From contig CM077667.1 in the NCBI GenBank assembly GCA_039707655.1, forward strand, positions 415,133,409 to 415,197,408: a stretch of DNA of 64,000 nt, given 5' to 3'. This document shows positions 11,408 to 22,832 of this stretch, piece after piece. A program made the position numbers and the translations under genes. Source of the stretch: Elymus sibiricus. Taxonomy: Eukaryota > Streptophyta > Magnoliopsida > Poales > Poaceae. Below the pieces are notes generated by a model. That model saw nothing but the letters and a program-made list of their open reading frames with translations, did not search any database and was not told the DNA's origin. The stretch's first letter is position 1, and every line of letters starts with the position of its first letter.

Positions 11408-12253
11408 TTAGGGTTTGTTCCTTGCGCGTTGTTGATCTTGATGGCTCCGGAGCGATAAACCTCCTCGATAATTTAAGGTCCTTCCCATTTGGAGAGGAGT
11501 TTTTTTTTGCAAAGAATCTAAAACGAGAATTGTATAATAGAACATGATCACCAATGTTAAATTCTCGTTTTTGTATTTTCTTGTCATGCCATCTTTTAAC
11601 TTTTTTTGAAATAGCTTGGCATTTTCATAAGCTTGCATCCTCCATTGATCTAGAGAACTCATGTCAAATAACCTCTTTTCACCGGCAAGTTTGAAATCAT
11701 AATTAAGTTCTTTAATTTCCCAATATGTCTTGTGTTCTAATTCTAGAGGTAAATGACAAGCTTTTCCATAGACCATTTTATAAGGGGGCATACCCATAGG
11801 ATTTTTATAAGTAGTTCTATGTGCCCATAATGTATCATCTAGTTTCTTAGACCAATTCTTCCTAGATCTATTAACGGTATTTTGCAAAATTAACTTTATT
11901 TCTCTATTAGTCAATTCAACTTGACCACTAGATTGAGAATGTTATGGAGAGGCAATTATATGATTGACGTCATATTTAGCTAAGAGTTTTCGAAATTCAG
12001 CATCAATAAAATGTGAACCACCATGAGTCATTAAATATCTAGGGGCTACAAACCTTGGAAAGATAACTTCTTTAAGCATTTTAATAGAGGTGTTGTGATC
12101 AACCCTATTAGTTGGAATAGCTTCTACCCACTTAGTAACATAATCAACGTCAACTAAAATATGAGTATACCCATTAAAGGAAGGAAAAGGTCCCATATAA
12201 TCAAAGCTCCAAACATCAAATGGTTCAATAACAAGTGAATAATTCATTAGCAT
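11408..12253 (-). pseudogene. Integrase core and C-terminus, Athila-like pol (decayed)
   Basis: The minus-strand frame contains the DDE integrase core. The first aspartate is in SFDYMGPF. The second should be in T-D-x-G but reads MTHGGSHF, so the catalytic Asp is replaced by His. The glutamate is kept in SGQVELTN, but a TAA stop lies just before that helix near 11940. The downstream motif MPPYKMVYGKACHLPLELEH is typical of Athila-type integrases. A missense at the active site plus a nonsense codon make this copy inactive. Confidence 0.85.
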
Positions 12254-12256
12254 TTC

Positions 12257-12811
12257 CTGACGTCTACCAATATTACCAATTTTTTGGCATTCAACACAAG
12301 AAAGGACAAACTTACGTGCATCGTTGAAGAGATTAGGCCAATAAAAACCAAACTATAATACCTTATGTGTGGTTCTGTGTCCTAGATGGTGTCCTCCATA
12401 TGCTTCATAATGACACTTCCGTAGGATTTGTTCTTGTTCATGCTCAGGTACACAACATCTAATAATACCATTTACTCCTTCTTTATATAAATGTGGGTCA
12501 TCCCAAAAGTCAAAGAAGAGCTTTTTCTTTTGTTGGTACGTGAAGTTAGGTGGTATATATTTAGCAACAATGTAATTAGCATTATCTGCATACCATGGAC
12601 TATTGCGAGAAGTAGAAGTATTTATAACAGCTAAATGCTCATCAGGAAAACGATCATCGATAGGCATTGGGTCATCAAGAACATTTTTCATCCTAGACAA
12701 ATTATCTGCTACAGGGTTTTCAGCTCCCTTCCTATCAACAATATGCAAATCAAACTCTTCTAATAGAATAATCCACCTAATCAGTCTAGGTTTAGCATCT
12801 TTTCTTTCCAT
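12257..12811 (-). pseudogene. RNase H C-terminus and integrase zinc-binding region (decayed)
   Basis: The frame continues pol. It holds the end of RNase H ([14 protein letters not shown], with the final catalytic Asp) and the His-His-Cys-Cys integrase zinc domain ([14 protein letters not shown], then SCVECQKIG). A TAG at about 12350 interrupts it between the His and Cys pairs. It is separated from the RT frame by a single-base frameshift near 12880. Confidence 0.8.
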
Positions 12812-12846
12812 AAGATATTTAATAGCAGCATGATCGGTGTGAATTA

Positions 12847-14022
12847 TTACTTGAGAATCAACAATGTAAGATCTAAATTTATCGACGCAAACACAACTGC
12901 TAGAAATTCTTCTTCAGTGGTAGCATAATTCTTTTGAGCAGTATCTACAGTTTTACTAGCATAATGAATAACATTCAATTTCTTATCAACTCTTTGTCCT
13001 AAAACAGCACCAACAGCATAATCACTAGCATCACACATTATTTCAAAGGGTAAGTTCCAATTAGGTGGTTGAATAATAGGTGCGGAAATTAAGGCTTGCT
13101 TAATTATTTCAAAGGCTTCTACACAATCATCATAAAAAACAAATGGAATATCTTTTTGCAAAAGATTGGTAAGAGGCCTGGAAATCCTAGAGAAATCGTC
13201 AATAAACCTTCTACAGAAACCAACATGACCAAGGAAACTTCGAATACCTTTGATATCTTTGGGACATGGCATTTTCTCATTTGCATCAACTTTAGATTTA
13301 TCTACCTCAATACCTCTTTCAGAGATCTTATACCCAAGAACTATACCTTCATTCACCATAAAGTGGCACTTCTCCCGGTTGAGGAAAAGATTAGTTTCTT
13401 CACATCTCTGCATAACTCGATCAAGGTTGTTTAAGCAATCATCAAAATAGGTTCTGTAAACGGAGAAATCATCCATGAATACCTCAACAATCTTTTCACA
13501 AAAGTCAAAGAATATAGCAATCATACATCTTTGAAAAGTAGCAGGTGCATTGCAAAAACCAAAAGGCATATGTCTATAAGCATAGGTTCCAAAAGGACAA
13601 GTAAATGTGGTTTTCTCTTGATCTTCTTTTGCTACAGGTATTTGAGAAAAACCAGAATATCCATCTAAGAAACATGTGTGCGTAGACAATCTTTCTAACA
13701 TTTGATCAATAAAAGGAAAGGGGTAATGATCTTTTTTAGTAGCTTTATTTAATTTCCTAAAATCAATTACCATCCTATAACCAGTTAAAATTCTTTGTGG
13801 GATAAGTTCATTTTTGTCATCAGGAACAACGGTAATGCCTCCTTTCTTAGGAACATAGCGAACAAGACTTACCCATATACTATCAGCTATACGATAAGTT
13901 ATACCTGCCTCTAGAAGCTTTAATATTTCTGTTCTTAGCACATCCTTCATTTTAGGATCCAAACAACATTGATGATCAACGACGGGTTTAGCATCTGTTC
14001 CATATTGATCTTGTGCTGACAT
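12847..14022 (-). pseudogene. Reverse transcriptase and RNase H N-terminus, Athila-like
   Basis: Ty3/Gypsy reverse transcriptase over about 390 codons. Visible motifs are YRMVIDFRKLNKATKKDHYP, FLDGYSGFSQIPV, MPFGFCNAPATFQ and the active site FMDDFSVY. It is followed by connection and RNase H start (FEIMCDASDYAVGAVLGQ). The frame is lost after LAVVFAS through a one-base indel. The fingers and palm region are otherwise open, so decay of this domain is recent relative to the integrase or just lighter by chance. Confidence 0.85.
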
Positions 14023-14262
14023 ATAGTGAAACTAATGCCCTTAAGATCATCCAAAGTATATCCAATTGCAGCACGGTGCTTCTTCAAAACCTTAAGTAAT
14101 CTCTTTTCTTCATGTTCTGAAAGGTTAGCACTAATAATAACAGGATATATCTTCTTTTCATCAAGATAAGCATTTCAATGTATCAGGTAGTTTCTTTAAT
14201 TCAAACACAAGATCACTCTTAGGAGGTAGAGGGTCTCCCAAAGTTTCAATAGGCAAATTATG

Positions 14263-14814
14263 TTAAAGGATAGGTGCTTGATTAAAGAAAACATCATCTA
14301 TTTCTTTTCTTTCTTTCACATGCATGTCATTTTCATGGTCTAGCAAATATTGTTCTAACGAATCAGTAGGAGGCACAACAATAGAAGCAAGACTGATTAT
14401 TTCATATTTACTAGGCAATTCTTCCTCATGCATATGTCTACTAAACCTGGAGAAATTAAATTCATGAGATACATCACCAAAGTTAACACTGACCGTTTCC
14501 TTAGTGCAATCAATTTTAGCATTAACAGTGTTTAGGAAAGGTCTACCAAATATAATAGGACAAAAATTATCTTGTAATGAACCAAGGACTAAGAAATCAG
14601 TAGGGTATTTGATCTTACCACACAAGACTTCAACATCTCTAACAATCCCAAGTGGTGAAATAGTCTCTCTGTTTGCAATCTTAATAGTAGCATCAATATC
14701 TTCTAGCTCAACAGGTGCAATATCATGCATAATTTCTTGATAAAGAGTAAATGGAATAGCACTAACACTAGCACCCATATCACATAATCCATGGTAATGA
14801 TTTACAATCTTAAC
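14263..14814 (-). pseudogene. Aspartic protease region, Athila-like, cut by hAT insertion
   Basis: The minus-strand frame carries a retropepsin-like domain with CDMGASVSAIP (Asp-x-Gly-Ala type active site with Met in place of the usual Thr/Ser) and the downstream IIFGRPFLNTVNAKID flap/helix region. The hAT element enters just before the active-site strand, and the frame resumes on the other side at 16142. The protease-RT gap (14023-14262) has indels. Confidence 0.8.
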
Positions 14815-16141
14815 CAACGAAAAAAATAGCGCGCTATTTCGTGGTTATAGCGCCGTTATAGCATATTAGGAAGGGGGACGCTACGTTTTGACAAATTAGG
14901 CCGCTATGGCGCTAATCACGCTATTAGCGTGCTACACACGCTATAACGTTGTAACATTGTAACGTTTTAACGTGGAGACCATGCAAAAGCAGCAAAACAC
15001 AGCCCAGTAAAGCCCAACAGGCTGAAATCAAGCCTCGCCCACTGCCTATTTCCACGAGAACGACCTAACTGGCTAACCCTAGCTCTCACTTCTCATCTCC
15101 TTCCCTGTTCCCAGCGGAGATGAGTGGCGGCGGAGGCCGTGGTAGCGGCTGCGACAACAACTGGCCGTGAGCGGAGGCAGCAGCAGCATCTAGTCGTCAA
15201 CGGCAGCGGTAACATCTTCACGTGAGGAGTGGCGGCAACATCATCTCGCGGCGGCTTCTCCAACTCGACTTCATCCTATCTTGCGGCGGCTCCTCCAACT
15301 CGACTCCATCCTAGCACCGGCAGGGGAGATGTCATCCACACCGCCGGTAACTCAGATACCGGGTCAGCTTACACACCGTCACATACAACTTCCCACTAGT
15401 AACACACATAGACGCAATTAATCCGCTCGGCAGATGAACATGATACGTTCATGTGATAGCCACGAGCTGCATCTGGATTTTGATTTTGCTAGATCTAAAG
15501 CTCGTCTCGTGTGTGGCAACGAATGCCCTGGAGTAGTACTATACGTTTGCTGCCCTGCAGCAGCAGTAGTAATGCAACCCTCTTTACCGAACATAACTGA
15601 ACCTGTGTGTTCATATCATACTTTTTGCAGAACTAAAGCTTGTGCCACGAGCCCACAAGTAACAAGTTTGATTCTTGCTCCTCTTTGTAATGAATAAATA
15701 TACATTGACTGAACTGAAGCTTGTGTCTGATTGTAGGCATATATGGTAGTAAACTATATTACTGAACTGAACTATAGTAACAAGAGTAGCTTGTGTTAAT
15801 ATATACTTTGTTTGATTGTAGGCATTGGTGTTTCAAGCACAGCATCAACGCTACAAGGACAAGCTGCCGTTGTGAATGTGAAATCAAAAGACACAGGATG
15901 GAAATATTGCATTTGTCCTGACGAAAACAAGAAGAATTCTTTGAAGTGCATGTACTGTCATCATGTGTACACCAATGGTATTACCCGAATTAGTTGCTCC
16001 TGGGAAAAAAAATCGTTGCTTAAATACTTTATTTGTAGATATTTTTTTTGAAACACTATTTTGAAATACAGCACGCTATAACTTGTATAGCATTTGAAGA
16101 AGGGCCTCGCTATATTTTTTAGCGCGCTATTTTTTTCGTTG
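14815..16141. mobile_element. hAT transposon, 1327 bp, non-autonomous
   Basis: The perfect 22-bp terminal inverted repeats start CAACG, then seven A, then the palindrome TAGCGCGCTA. An 8-bp target duplication ATCTTAAC flanks the element (14807-14814 and 16142-16149), the length expected of hAT. Subterminal regions at both ends are crowded with CGCTAT / ATAGCG words, a common hAT transposase-binding layout. The interior carries a fragment of a transposase BED zinc finger but no catalytic core, so it is a deletion derivative. It sits inside the protease of the Athila-like element. Confidence 0.9.
15829..15996 (+). pseudogene. hAT transposase BED zinc-finger fragment
   Basis: After a plausible splice acceptor (TTGATTGTAG at about 15828) the plus strand encodes a segment with DTGWKYCICPDENKKN, CMYCHHV and NGITRI. 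That is the Trp-Lys-Tyr, Cys-x2-Cys and Gly-Ile-x-Arg pattern of plant hAT BED fingers. The zinc-binding His pair that should follow is missing, because the frame runs into the subterminal repeat. It links this short element to an autonomous hAT parent elsewhere in the genome. Exon boundaries are inferred. Confidence 0.65.
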
Positions 16142-16798
16142 ATCTTAACAGAAACAACTCGCATGCCAACAGCAGGTCTATGTTTATCTTTAGAATCTTG
16201 TTTAGCAATGTGAGATGCTTCATCACAGAAATATATAACATGCCCATCAACATTATCAACTAAGAGATCCTTAATCATTGCAACTTTAGGTTCTACCTTT
16301 ATTTGTTCAGAGGGTCTATGTGGTTTAATATTACTTTTATTAACCATAGTAGCAACTTTAGCATGTTCTCTAATCCTAAGAGGAAAAGGCGGTTTCTCAA
16401 TATAAGTAGTAGGCACAACTGGATCAACATTATAAATGATTGTTTCTTCTTTAGCTATAGTATGTTCCTCACAAGTTTTTCAATAGGTGGGTGAAATTTA
16501 AACCACTTCTCCTTAGGGAGATCAACATGAGTAGCAAATGATTCATAGAAAGTAGCTACAATCTTAGAGTCAAGTCCATACTTTGCACTAAACTTATGAA
16601 AGCTTCAGTTTCTATAAAAGATTTAACACAATGAAACTCAAGATATATATATATACCTGACTCTTTACCTTTGTCGATTTCCCAATCTTCAGAGTTGTTT
16701 TTAATTCTTTCCAGAAGATCTCATTTGAATTCAATAGTTCTCTTTATAAAGGAATCAGTAGATGAAGTATCGAGCATTGATTGATTATCATGAGGAAG
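16142..16798 (-). mobile_element. Athila-like element, gag-protease linker
   Basis: Continuation of the element beyond the hAT insertion. The minus-strand frame to 16416 is open and leads into the protease, and above it the frame is broken. Gag proper, the primer binding site and the 5' LTR are not present. The element stops at 16798, where another LTR fragment begins. Confidence 0.7.
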
Positions 16799-16875
16799 TG
16801 ATAACCCCCAAGTATTGGGGATCGTTTGTAGACTTTTTCGATAAGTAGGAGTGTTGATCCCAACGAGGAGCTAAA
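16799..16875. mobile_element. 77-bp LTR stub
   Basis: It begins TGATAACCCCCAAGTATTGG and runs through a GAACC/AACGAGGAGCTAAA block. This is the terminus of a common Triticeae Gypsy LTR related to, but distinct from, the LTR at 7375. Only the first 77 bp remain before LINE sequence takes over, so it marks a deletion breakpoint rather than a whole insertion. Confidence 0.55.
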
Positions 16876-17551
16876 ACGCCTTCTTAGTAACATGTCCCTT
16901 GTGTTCACCTCGATCCATCAACATGAGGCAAGAAAAAACTTTATGTCTCATGATACATTTGGATTTCCAGATTGAAGTTATGTGTTGTGGCGCCTGTATG
17001 TTTCTGAACATGAATTTGTAGAATTTATTCGGCTTGTAGTCCGTCTCACCCCAACACAAAATCCATTCGGCAGTGGTCACGTGATCCAGAGATATCAAAT
17101 CTACGGTTGGCATCATGTCCTCGAGTTCCAGTCGATCTTCCACAGATAAAGGCAGGTGGAAATGTATCTTAGGATCTGGATTCTCATGAAAGTGTGCTAG
17201 AGATATATCTTCGTTTTGTACGAAGGAGAATAAGCGTGCATGAGAGTCCATAATTGCTTGATTACCCATCCAAACATCTTTCCAAAGGAGAATTGTGTCC
17301 CCAGCCGCTGGTATGCAGGTTGTAATTCCTCTGTAGATGTTCATTAACGAGAAAACATTCTTCCACCAAAATGAACCACAGCTTTGTGTAGCCTGGGGTG
17401 GAGTATTATCATAATGTGCATTCCAAACCAACATGACCCACAATATATCCTTTTTGTGCATAAACTTGTGAAGGTGTTTGAGGAGAAGTGCATTATTTTG
17501 AATTTTTAGGTTTATCACTCCTAACCCTCCCTTCTTCTTCGGCCTGCACAC
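16876..17551 (-). pseudogene. LINE ORF2 C-terminal region (truncated)
   Basis: The minus-strand frame contains the post-RT region of a plant L1-type LINE: PKKKGGLGVINLKIQNNALLL, then a tryptophan-rich block (GSFWWKNV, LLWKDVWMG) and IWKSKC. The expected Cys-rich zinc ribbon and 3' tail that should follow are absent, because the sequence ends at the LTR stub. LINEs usually lose their 5' ends, so a missing 3' end indicates a later deletion or rearrangement. Confidence 0.8.
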
Positions 17552-18021
17552 AAGGTCCCAAGTAGGTAGTAAGTTTGTTCTTGCATCTCTATCAATAACT
17601 TTCCTCCAAAGGCAGTGTCTCTAAGATCTGTCAAATATTTCGATGAGCTTGAGTGGAAGCTTGAGAACACACATGGCAAATGACAGCAAGGATGAAAGGG
17701 TAGAGTTGATCAACTATACTCTTTCTCCATAAGATTACCAAATAGTAGTGCCAGACAGTCTTCTCTCTATTCGATCCACAAGGGGCATTAGTTCTCTAAC
17801 TGTAGGATTAGTGGTTCCCAGAGGGAGCCCTAGATATGTGAATGGCATTGTGCCTACTTGACAACCTAGCATGGAAGCTAACTCCTCGGCCCTTTCCTCC
17901 GAGGTGTTAATAGGTATTAGCTATGATTTGGAGTAATTGATTTTCAGACCAGTGGCCTTGGCATATGCATCAAGCAGGTTTTTAGCAGCCTGTATATCCT
18001 CTCTTTTAGCTGGCAAAATCA
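17552..18021 (-). pseudogene. LINE ORF2 segment with broken frame
   Basis: Sequence continuous with the LINE thumb region between the YADD motif and the C-terminal domain. No single frame stays open, so several indels or stops have accumulated. I see no separate gene here. Confidence 0.55.
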
Positions 18022-19059
18022 TCAGTGATCATCCGCGTATTGGATCACTTGATAATGTTCTGTTGCAGGTTGATCGATAGGTAGATTAATATGTACATCT
18101 TCCCAAGCATGATTTACCATGGATTGTAATAGGTATGCTGCGAGAACAAAGAGTAGGGGAGAATAAGGGTCTCCTTGCCACACCCCCCTATGACATCTGA
18201 ATTCCTTGCCAGACACCCCATTGAGTAGTACTGAACATGACCCTGACTCTAGAATCATTCTAACCCACATACACCATCAGTCATAAAATCCTTTGCACTT
18301 TAGCATCTTGAGGATAAAAGAGTGATCCATTGTATCAAATGCTTTAGCAAAGTCAAGTTTTAGAATCACAATCTCTCTGCCAGAATGCTTGCATTGGTGC
18401 AAATACTCAAAATCCCAACCTAGACAATCTTGTATTGTCCTTGATTTAATAAAACCGTACTGATTTCTATGAGCAATTTTTAAGATGATCCTCTGTAACC
18501 TTTTAGCTAGCAATTTGGTGATGACTTTCAAAACACAATTAAGCAATGAAATTGGTCTATAATCATTCACAGTCTCTGGTGCAAGTGTTTTGGGAATTAA
18601 AGTGATCAAAGAGGTGTTGAGACGGCTCAGACTTATCTTGCCTTCCCAAAATTCTTCACAAAGTTTGTAAAAATCCTCTTTAAGTATGTGCCAACATACC
18701 TTAAGGATTTGCCCATTAAATCCATCTGGCCTTGGAGCCCTGTCAGCTGGGATGATTTTGATTACCTGGTCAATTTCCTCTCTAGTGAAAGGTTGGGATA
18801 ACTCTTCTAGCCCTGAGTTGGACTGTATCAAATCTGGCAAATGAAAATCATAGGTGGGTTCCTCTGACACTCCCATTCTGTTTTTAAAACACCCATAAAA
18901 TGCAGCAACCTTTTCCTCATGACTGTCAATTGTTTGACAATCTCGCAGTTGTAGAGAACGAATTGAGTTTCTCATGTATCTTTCAGTAGCTCGTGCCTGG
19001 AAGTATTTATTATTCTCTTCACCCTGAACTGCCCAATGATATGTGCATCTTTTTTCCAA
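18022..19059 (-). pseudogene. LINE reverse transcriptase
   Basis: Non-LTR reverse transcriptase of ORF2. The motifs in order are DRAPRPDGFNGQ, TLIPKT, NDYRPISLLN, KLLAKRL, NQYGFIKSRTIQD, LKLDFAKAFDTMDH, then after a stop at about 18274 GVWQGDPYSPLLF (usually G-x-RQGDP, Arg now Trp) and the active site QYADD, with a stop one codon later. At least two nonsense codons separate the motifs, so the enzyme is dead. Confidence 0.88.
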
Positions 19060-20103
19060 TAAGCAGTTTGATATTTCTGCAGTCTTATTAAATGTTTTTT
19101 GAGGATCCTTCTGAAATTATCCTATGGTATAGTTAACTGTCTAATCTCCTCTAGTTTGTCCAGATGCAGTAATACCTGATTACACTTCTCAGTTACCATT
19201 TTAAGCTTGGAATCCCCTTGCTCCATTTTTTCAGCGCATATCTTAATCTTTTAAGTTTACCTGATATGAGAGTATCACTATAAGAGGCTTTGAATGGTTT
19301 GTTCCAGGAGTCCTGCACTGTTTGCATGAAGCCCGGATGTGTTGGCCGGTAACTTTCAATTCTAGAAAGTTGCCATCTAGGAATAGCAGTCTGGATTGAG
19401 AGCACACACGACAGATGATCCGAGATATGTTTAGCTAATGATTTCACCATTGTGTTAGGAAAAGTAGAAATCCATTTCGAGGAGGAAAAGAACCAATCAA
19501 GCTGCTCCAAAAGTGGTGTGTCTTGCATGTTACTCCATGTGTAATGTCTTCCGTTGATTGGTATTTCAAACAGTGCAAGAGAGCTAATAATATCATTGAA
19601 CTTCACAATATCATCAATGTTACCTCCTGGCAGATTCCTGTTTTCCAGTGACCATATGAAGTTAAAATCCCCCATAAATAACCAAAGATCCTCCACCTCT
19701 ATGTTTATAGATTGAAACCATTGTGTGAAAAGCTCTTTGTCTGGCCCCTCGCAAGGTCCCTAAATGTTTGTGAGGTGCCAGATTTGGTTAGATTGCACTG
19801 ATGTCATTTGAATGGTGATAGCAAAAGATAACTTATGAATAACCATGCCCGAAAACATACTGCTACACCAAATGATTATGAGACCACCCAATGCACCCAA
19901 GGAGGGCACATATTCAAACTTATCAAATTTGCGAGAACACACTTTCTAATAAAAGAGTGATCAAATTCTTGTTTTTTTGTTTCTTGTAGACAAATAATAG
20001 AACAATTAGATTCATCTACTTTATTACGTAGAACCAGGCATTTCGTATCATCATTCATTCCACGCATGTTCCAACATAAGATTTTCCACGAGACAGACAT
20101 CAC
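19060..20103 (-). pseudogene. LINE apurinic-type endonuclease domain
   Basis: N-terminal part of ORF2. It begins near 20103 with WKILCWNMRGMND, then CLQETKK with the metal-binding Glu, later FMGDFNFIWS and KHISDHLSCVL (the Ser-Asp-His catalytic motif). A TAG near 19760 and a frame change near 19940 interrupt it. The domain nicks target DNA to prime reverse transcription. The order endonuclease-RT on the minus strand agrees with the other LINE blocks. Confidence 0.85.
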
Positions 20104-20109
20104 AGCAAG

Positions 20110-21167
20110 CTAGAAGAAAGTTGAAAAGCACAATAAGGAAGATAAGGTGCTGAAATAGCCAGGCCCACGATTACGGGTTCTCTGCTTCTGTAGGAGCTCC
20201 CTTATACTTGGCCAGCAGGATCTCCTTAGTGATTTCTTCCCTTGGGACACCACATTGCACAGTTGCCACATGCTGGATGTACTCAACAGTAGTTGGGGGT
20301 AGGGCCAATTCCAAATCCATGGGCACCTCAGCAGGATCAATATGATCTTCAGTATATGAAGGGGTAAGATGGGGCTTGACATAGGATTGTTTCTTTCTAT
20401 TATCAGCCATAGAATGTGCCTTGAAACCCTGGAACCTGGTTGCCCTAACACTGCGACGAACCTTAGAAACATCAAGTGGTGTACGTTTACGTCTTCTCTT
20501 CCTTGAAGCAGCAGTGTGAAAATCAGCTTCCGGCACATTAGCCATCAGAGAGGAAGAAGAATCCAGCTGCATGTCCGAAGTGTATCTTCAATCATGCTCT
20601 CAACATCAAATACCATGCAATCAAGATGAGCTTTGAAAAAAATGCATGCAAACTGTCCAGACTTCCTTAGAGCAGAACACAGAGGTTGTACCAGCCACAA
20701 ATAGAGAGAAAGGAAAAATAGTGTTACAAGCTGCACTCACAAGTTCTTGGAGCGAGACTTGTATTCCTTGCACTAGCACCTCCCAATGATTTCCCATCTG
20801 ATGGCTGGGCCCAACACTTCTGGGAGTGCGCACCCTTGTGTAAAACTGAACCCAGAAATCCAGTAGGGAAATTTGCAGGGGAAGTTCCATAACCACTTCA
20901 TGCGAATTAATCCGATTAAAAGCAAAAACTCCTGAGTGAGCTCCATTCAAGACCGCCTCTGCGGCATCTTCAACCATTTGAACATGTTCATTCCACAACC
21001 TAAGCCCATCATCCTGCCCTGAATCCGCAGACTGAATACCATCCATCATGGAAGGTCCATCATATCCAGTGAATTGTCGATAACTGAAACCTTGATATGG
21101 CGCCGGTACGGGAGGAACAACTGGCCAGACACCCCGACCCTGCTGGGGGCGGAGGCTGAGGGGCTAC
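20110..21167 (-). pseudogene. LINE ORF1 C-terminal half
   Basis: Between the endonuclease and the Gypsy insertion lie open minus-strand pieces (20171-20572 and 20621-21049). The proximal piece has a basic cluster ASRKRRRKR and ends with the CGVPREEITKEILLAKYKG block that closes ORF1 in many grass LINEs. The N-terminal half lies at 33229-35252, beyond the nested insertions. Confidence 0.65.
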
Positions 21168-22739
21168 TGGTACGTCTCCAACGTATCTTTAATTTTTGAT
21201 TGTTCCATGCTGTTATATTATCATTCTTGGATGTTTTACAATCATTTTATAGCAACTTTATATCACTTTTTTGGGACTAACCTATTGACATAGTGCCAAG
21301 TGCTAGTTGCTGTTTTTTGCTTGTTTTTTACTTCACAGAATATCAGTACCAAACGGAGTCCAATCGCGACGAAACTTTTTGGAGATTTTTGTTGGACCAG
21401 AAGGAGGCCAGTGGGCCAAAGAAGTAACCAGGAGGGAGCCCAGGCTGCCCACAAGACACCAGGGCGCGCCAGGGGCCCCGGGTGCGCCCTGGTGGGTTGT
21501 GGCCACCTCGGGAACCTTCTCCACCACCTCTGAGCTCTATAAATACCCAAATATTCTAGAAACCCTAGAGGAGTCGACAAAAAATACTTCCAGCCGCCGC
21601 AAGTTCCAGAACCGCGAGATCCAATCTAACACCATCACGGAGGGGTTCATCATCCTCATTGGTGCCTCTCCGATGATGCGTGAGTAGTCCACCATCGACC
21701 TACGGGTCCGTAGGCAGTAGCTAGATGCCTTTCTCTCTCTCTTTTGATTCTCAATACAATGGTCTCTTGGAGATCTATTTGATGTAATGACTTTTTGCGG
21801 TGTGTATGTTGGGATCCGATGAATTTTGAGTTCATGATCAGTTTCTATCCATGAATATTATTTGAGTCTTGTTTGATGTCTTATATGCATGATTACTTAT
21901 AGCCTCGTATTTCTTCTTCGAATCTTTGGTTTAGTTAGGCCAACTAGATCGATTTTCTTGCCATGGGAAGAGGTGCTTTGTGATGAGTTCGATCTTGCGG
22001 TGTGCTCTCCCATTGACAGAAGGGGCAGCAAGGCACGCATGTATTGTTGCTATTAAGGATAACAAGATGGGGTCTATTCCTACATGAATAGATCTTGTCT
22101 ACATCATGTCACCGTTGCATTACTCCGTTTTCCCATGAACTTAATACACTAGATGCATGCTGGATAGCGGTCGATGTGTGGTGTAATAGTAGTAGATGCA
22201 GGCAGGAGTCGGTCTACTTATCTTGGACGTGATGCCTATATAATTATCATCGCCTTGGATATCGTGATGATTATTTGATCTTCTATCAATTGCCCAACAG
22301 TAATTTGTTCACCCACCGTGTGCTATAATCATGAGAGAAGCCACTAGTGAAACCTATGGCCCCCGGGTCTACTTTTCGAACATATTGCTTTCCGATCTAT
22401 CTTTTTGCCGCTTTTGTTTTCAGATCTATTATTCCAAAAACCCAAAAATACCTTGTTGCACTTTTTATTTACTCTTCTTATTTTGCATTCTTGAGAGATC
22501 TATCTCTCCAATCTATCATTACCTAATCTATATTTTTATCGTAGAGAGATTGACAACCTCTCTTTCGCGTCGGGTTGCAAGTATTTGTTCTTTGTGTACA
22601 GGTGTTGTTTATTAGGTGGTGGTGATCCTCCTACTGGTTTGATACCTTGGTTTCATAACTGAGGGAAATACTTACCGTCGCTGTGCTGCATCATCCCTTC
22701 CTCTTTGGGGAAATACCGACGCAGTCTCAAGCCACGTCA
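21168..22739 (+). mobile_element. G0: 5' LTR of gag-only Gypsy element (plus)
   Basis: A 1572-bp LTR starts TGGTACGTCTCCAACGTATC and ends CAAGCCACGTCA. The flanking target duplication is GCTAC (21163-21167) against GCTGC after 33228, one mismatch. It is inserted in LINE ORF1. It shares its layout with the LTRs at 39977, 40641 and 44133, so all four belong to one family group. Confidence 0.88.
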
Positions 22740-22832
22740 AAGGAATTTCTAGCGCCGTTGCCGGGGAGGAAGCGGTCTCTTCTACTTACCAATCTGTGGC
22801 GCCGAGGAGACACCATCATCATCTACTAGGTT
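22740..22832 (+). other. G0 primer binding site and leader
   Basis: TAGCGCCGTTGCCGGGGA at 22750-22767 matches the 3' end complement of plant tRNA-Asp(GUC) with one mismatch at its second base. The leader continues to 22832, where the Copia element enters. Confidence 0.8.
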
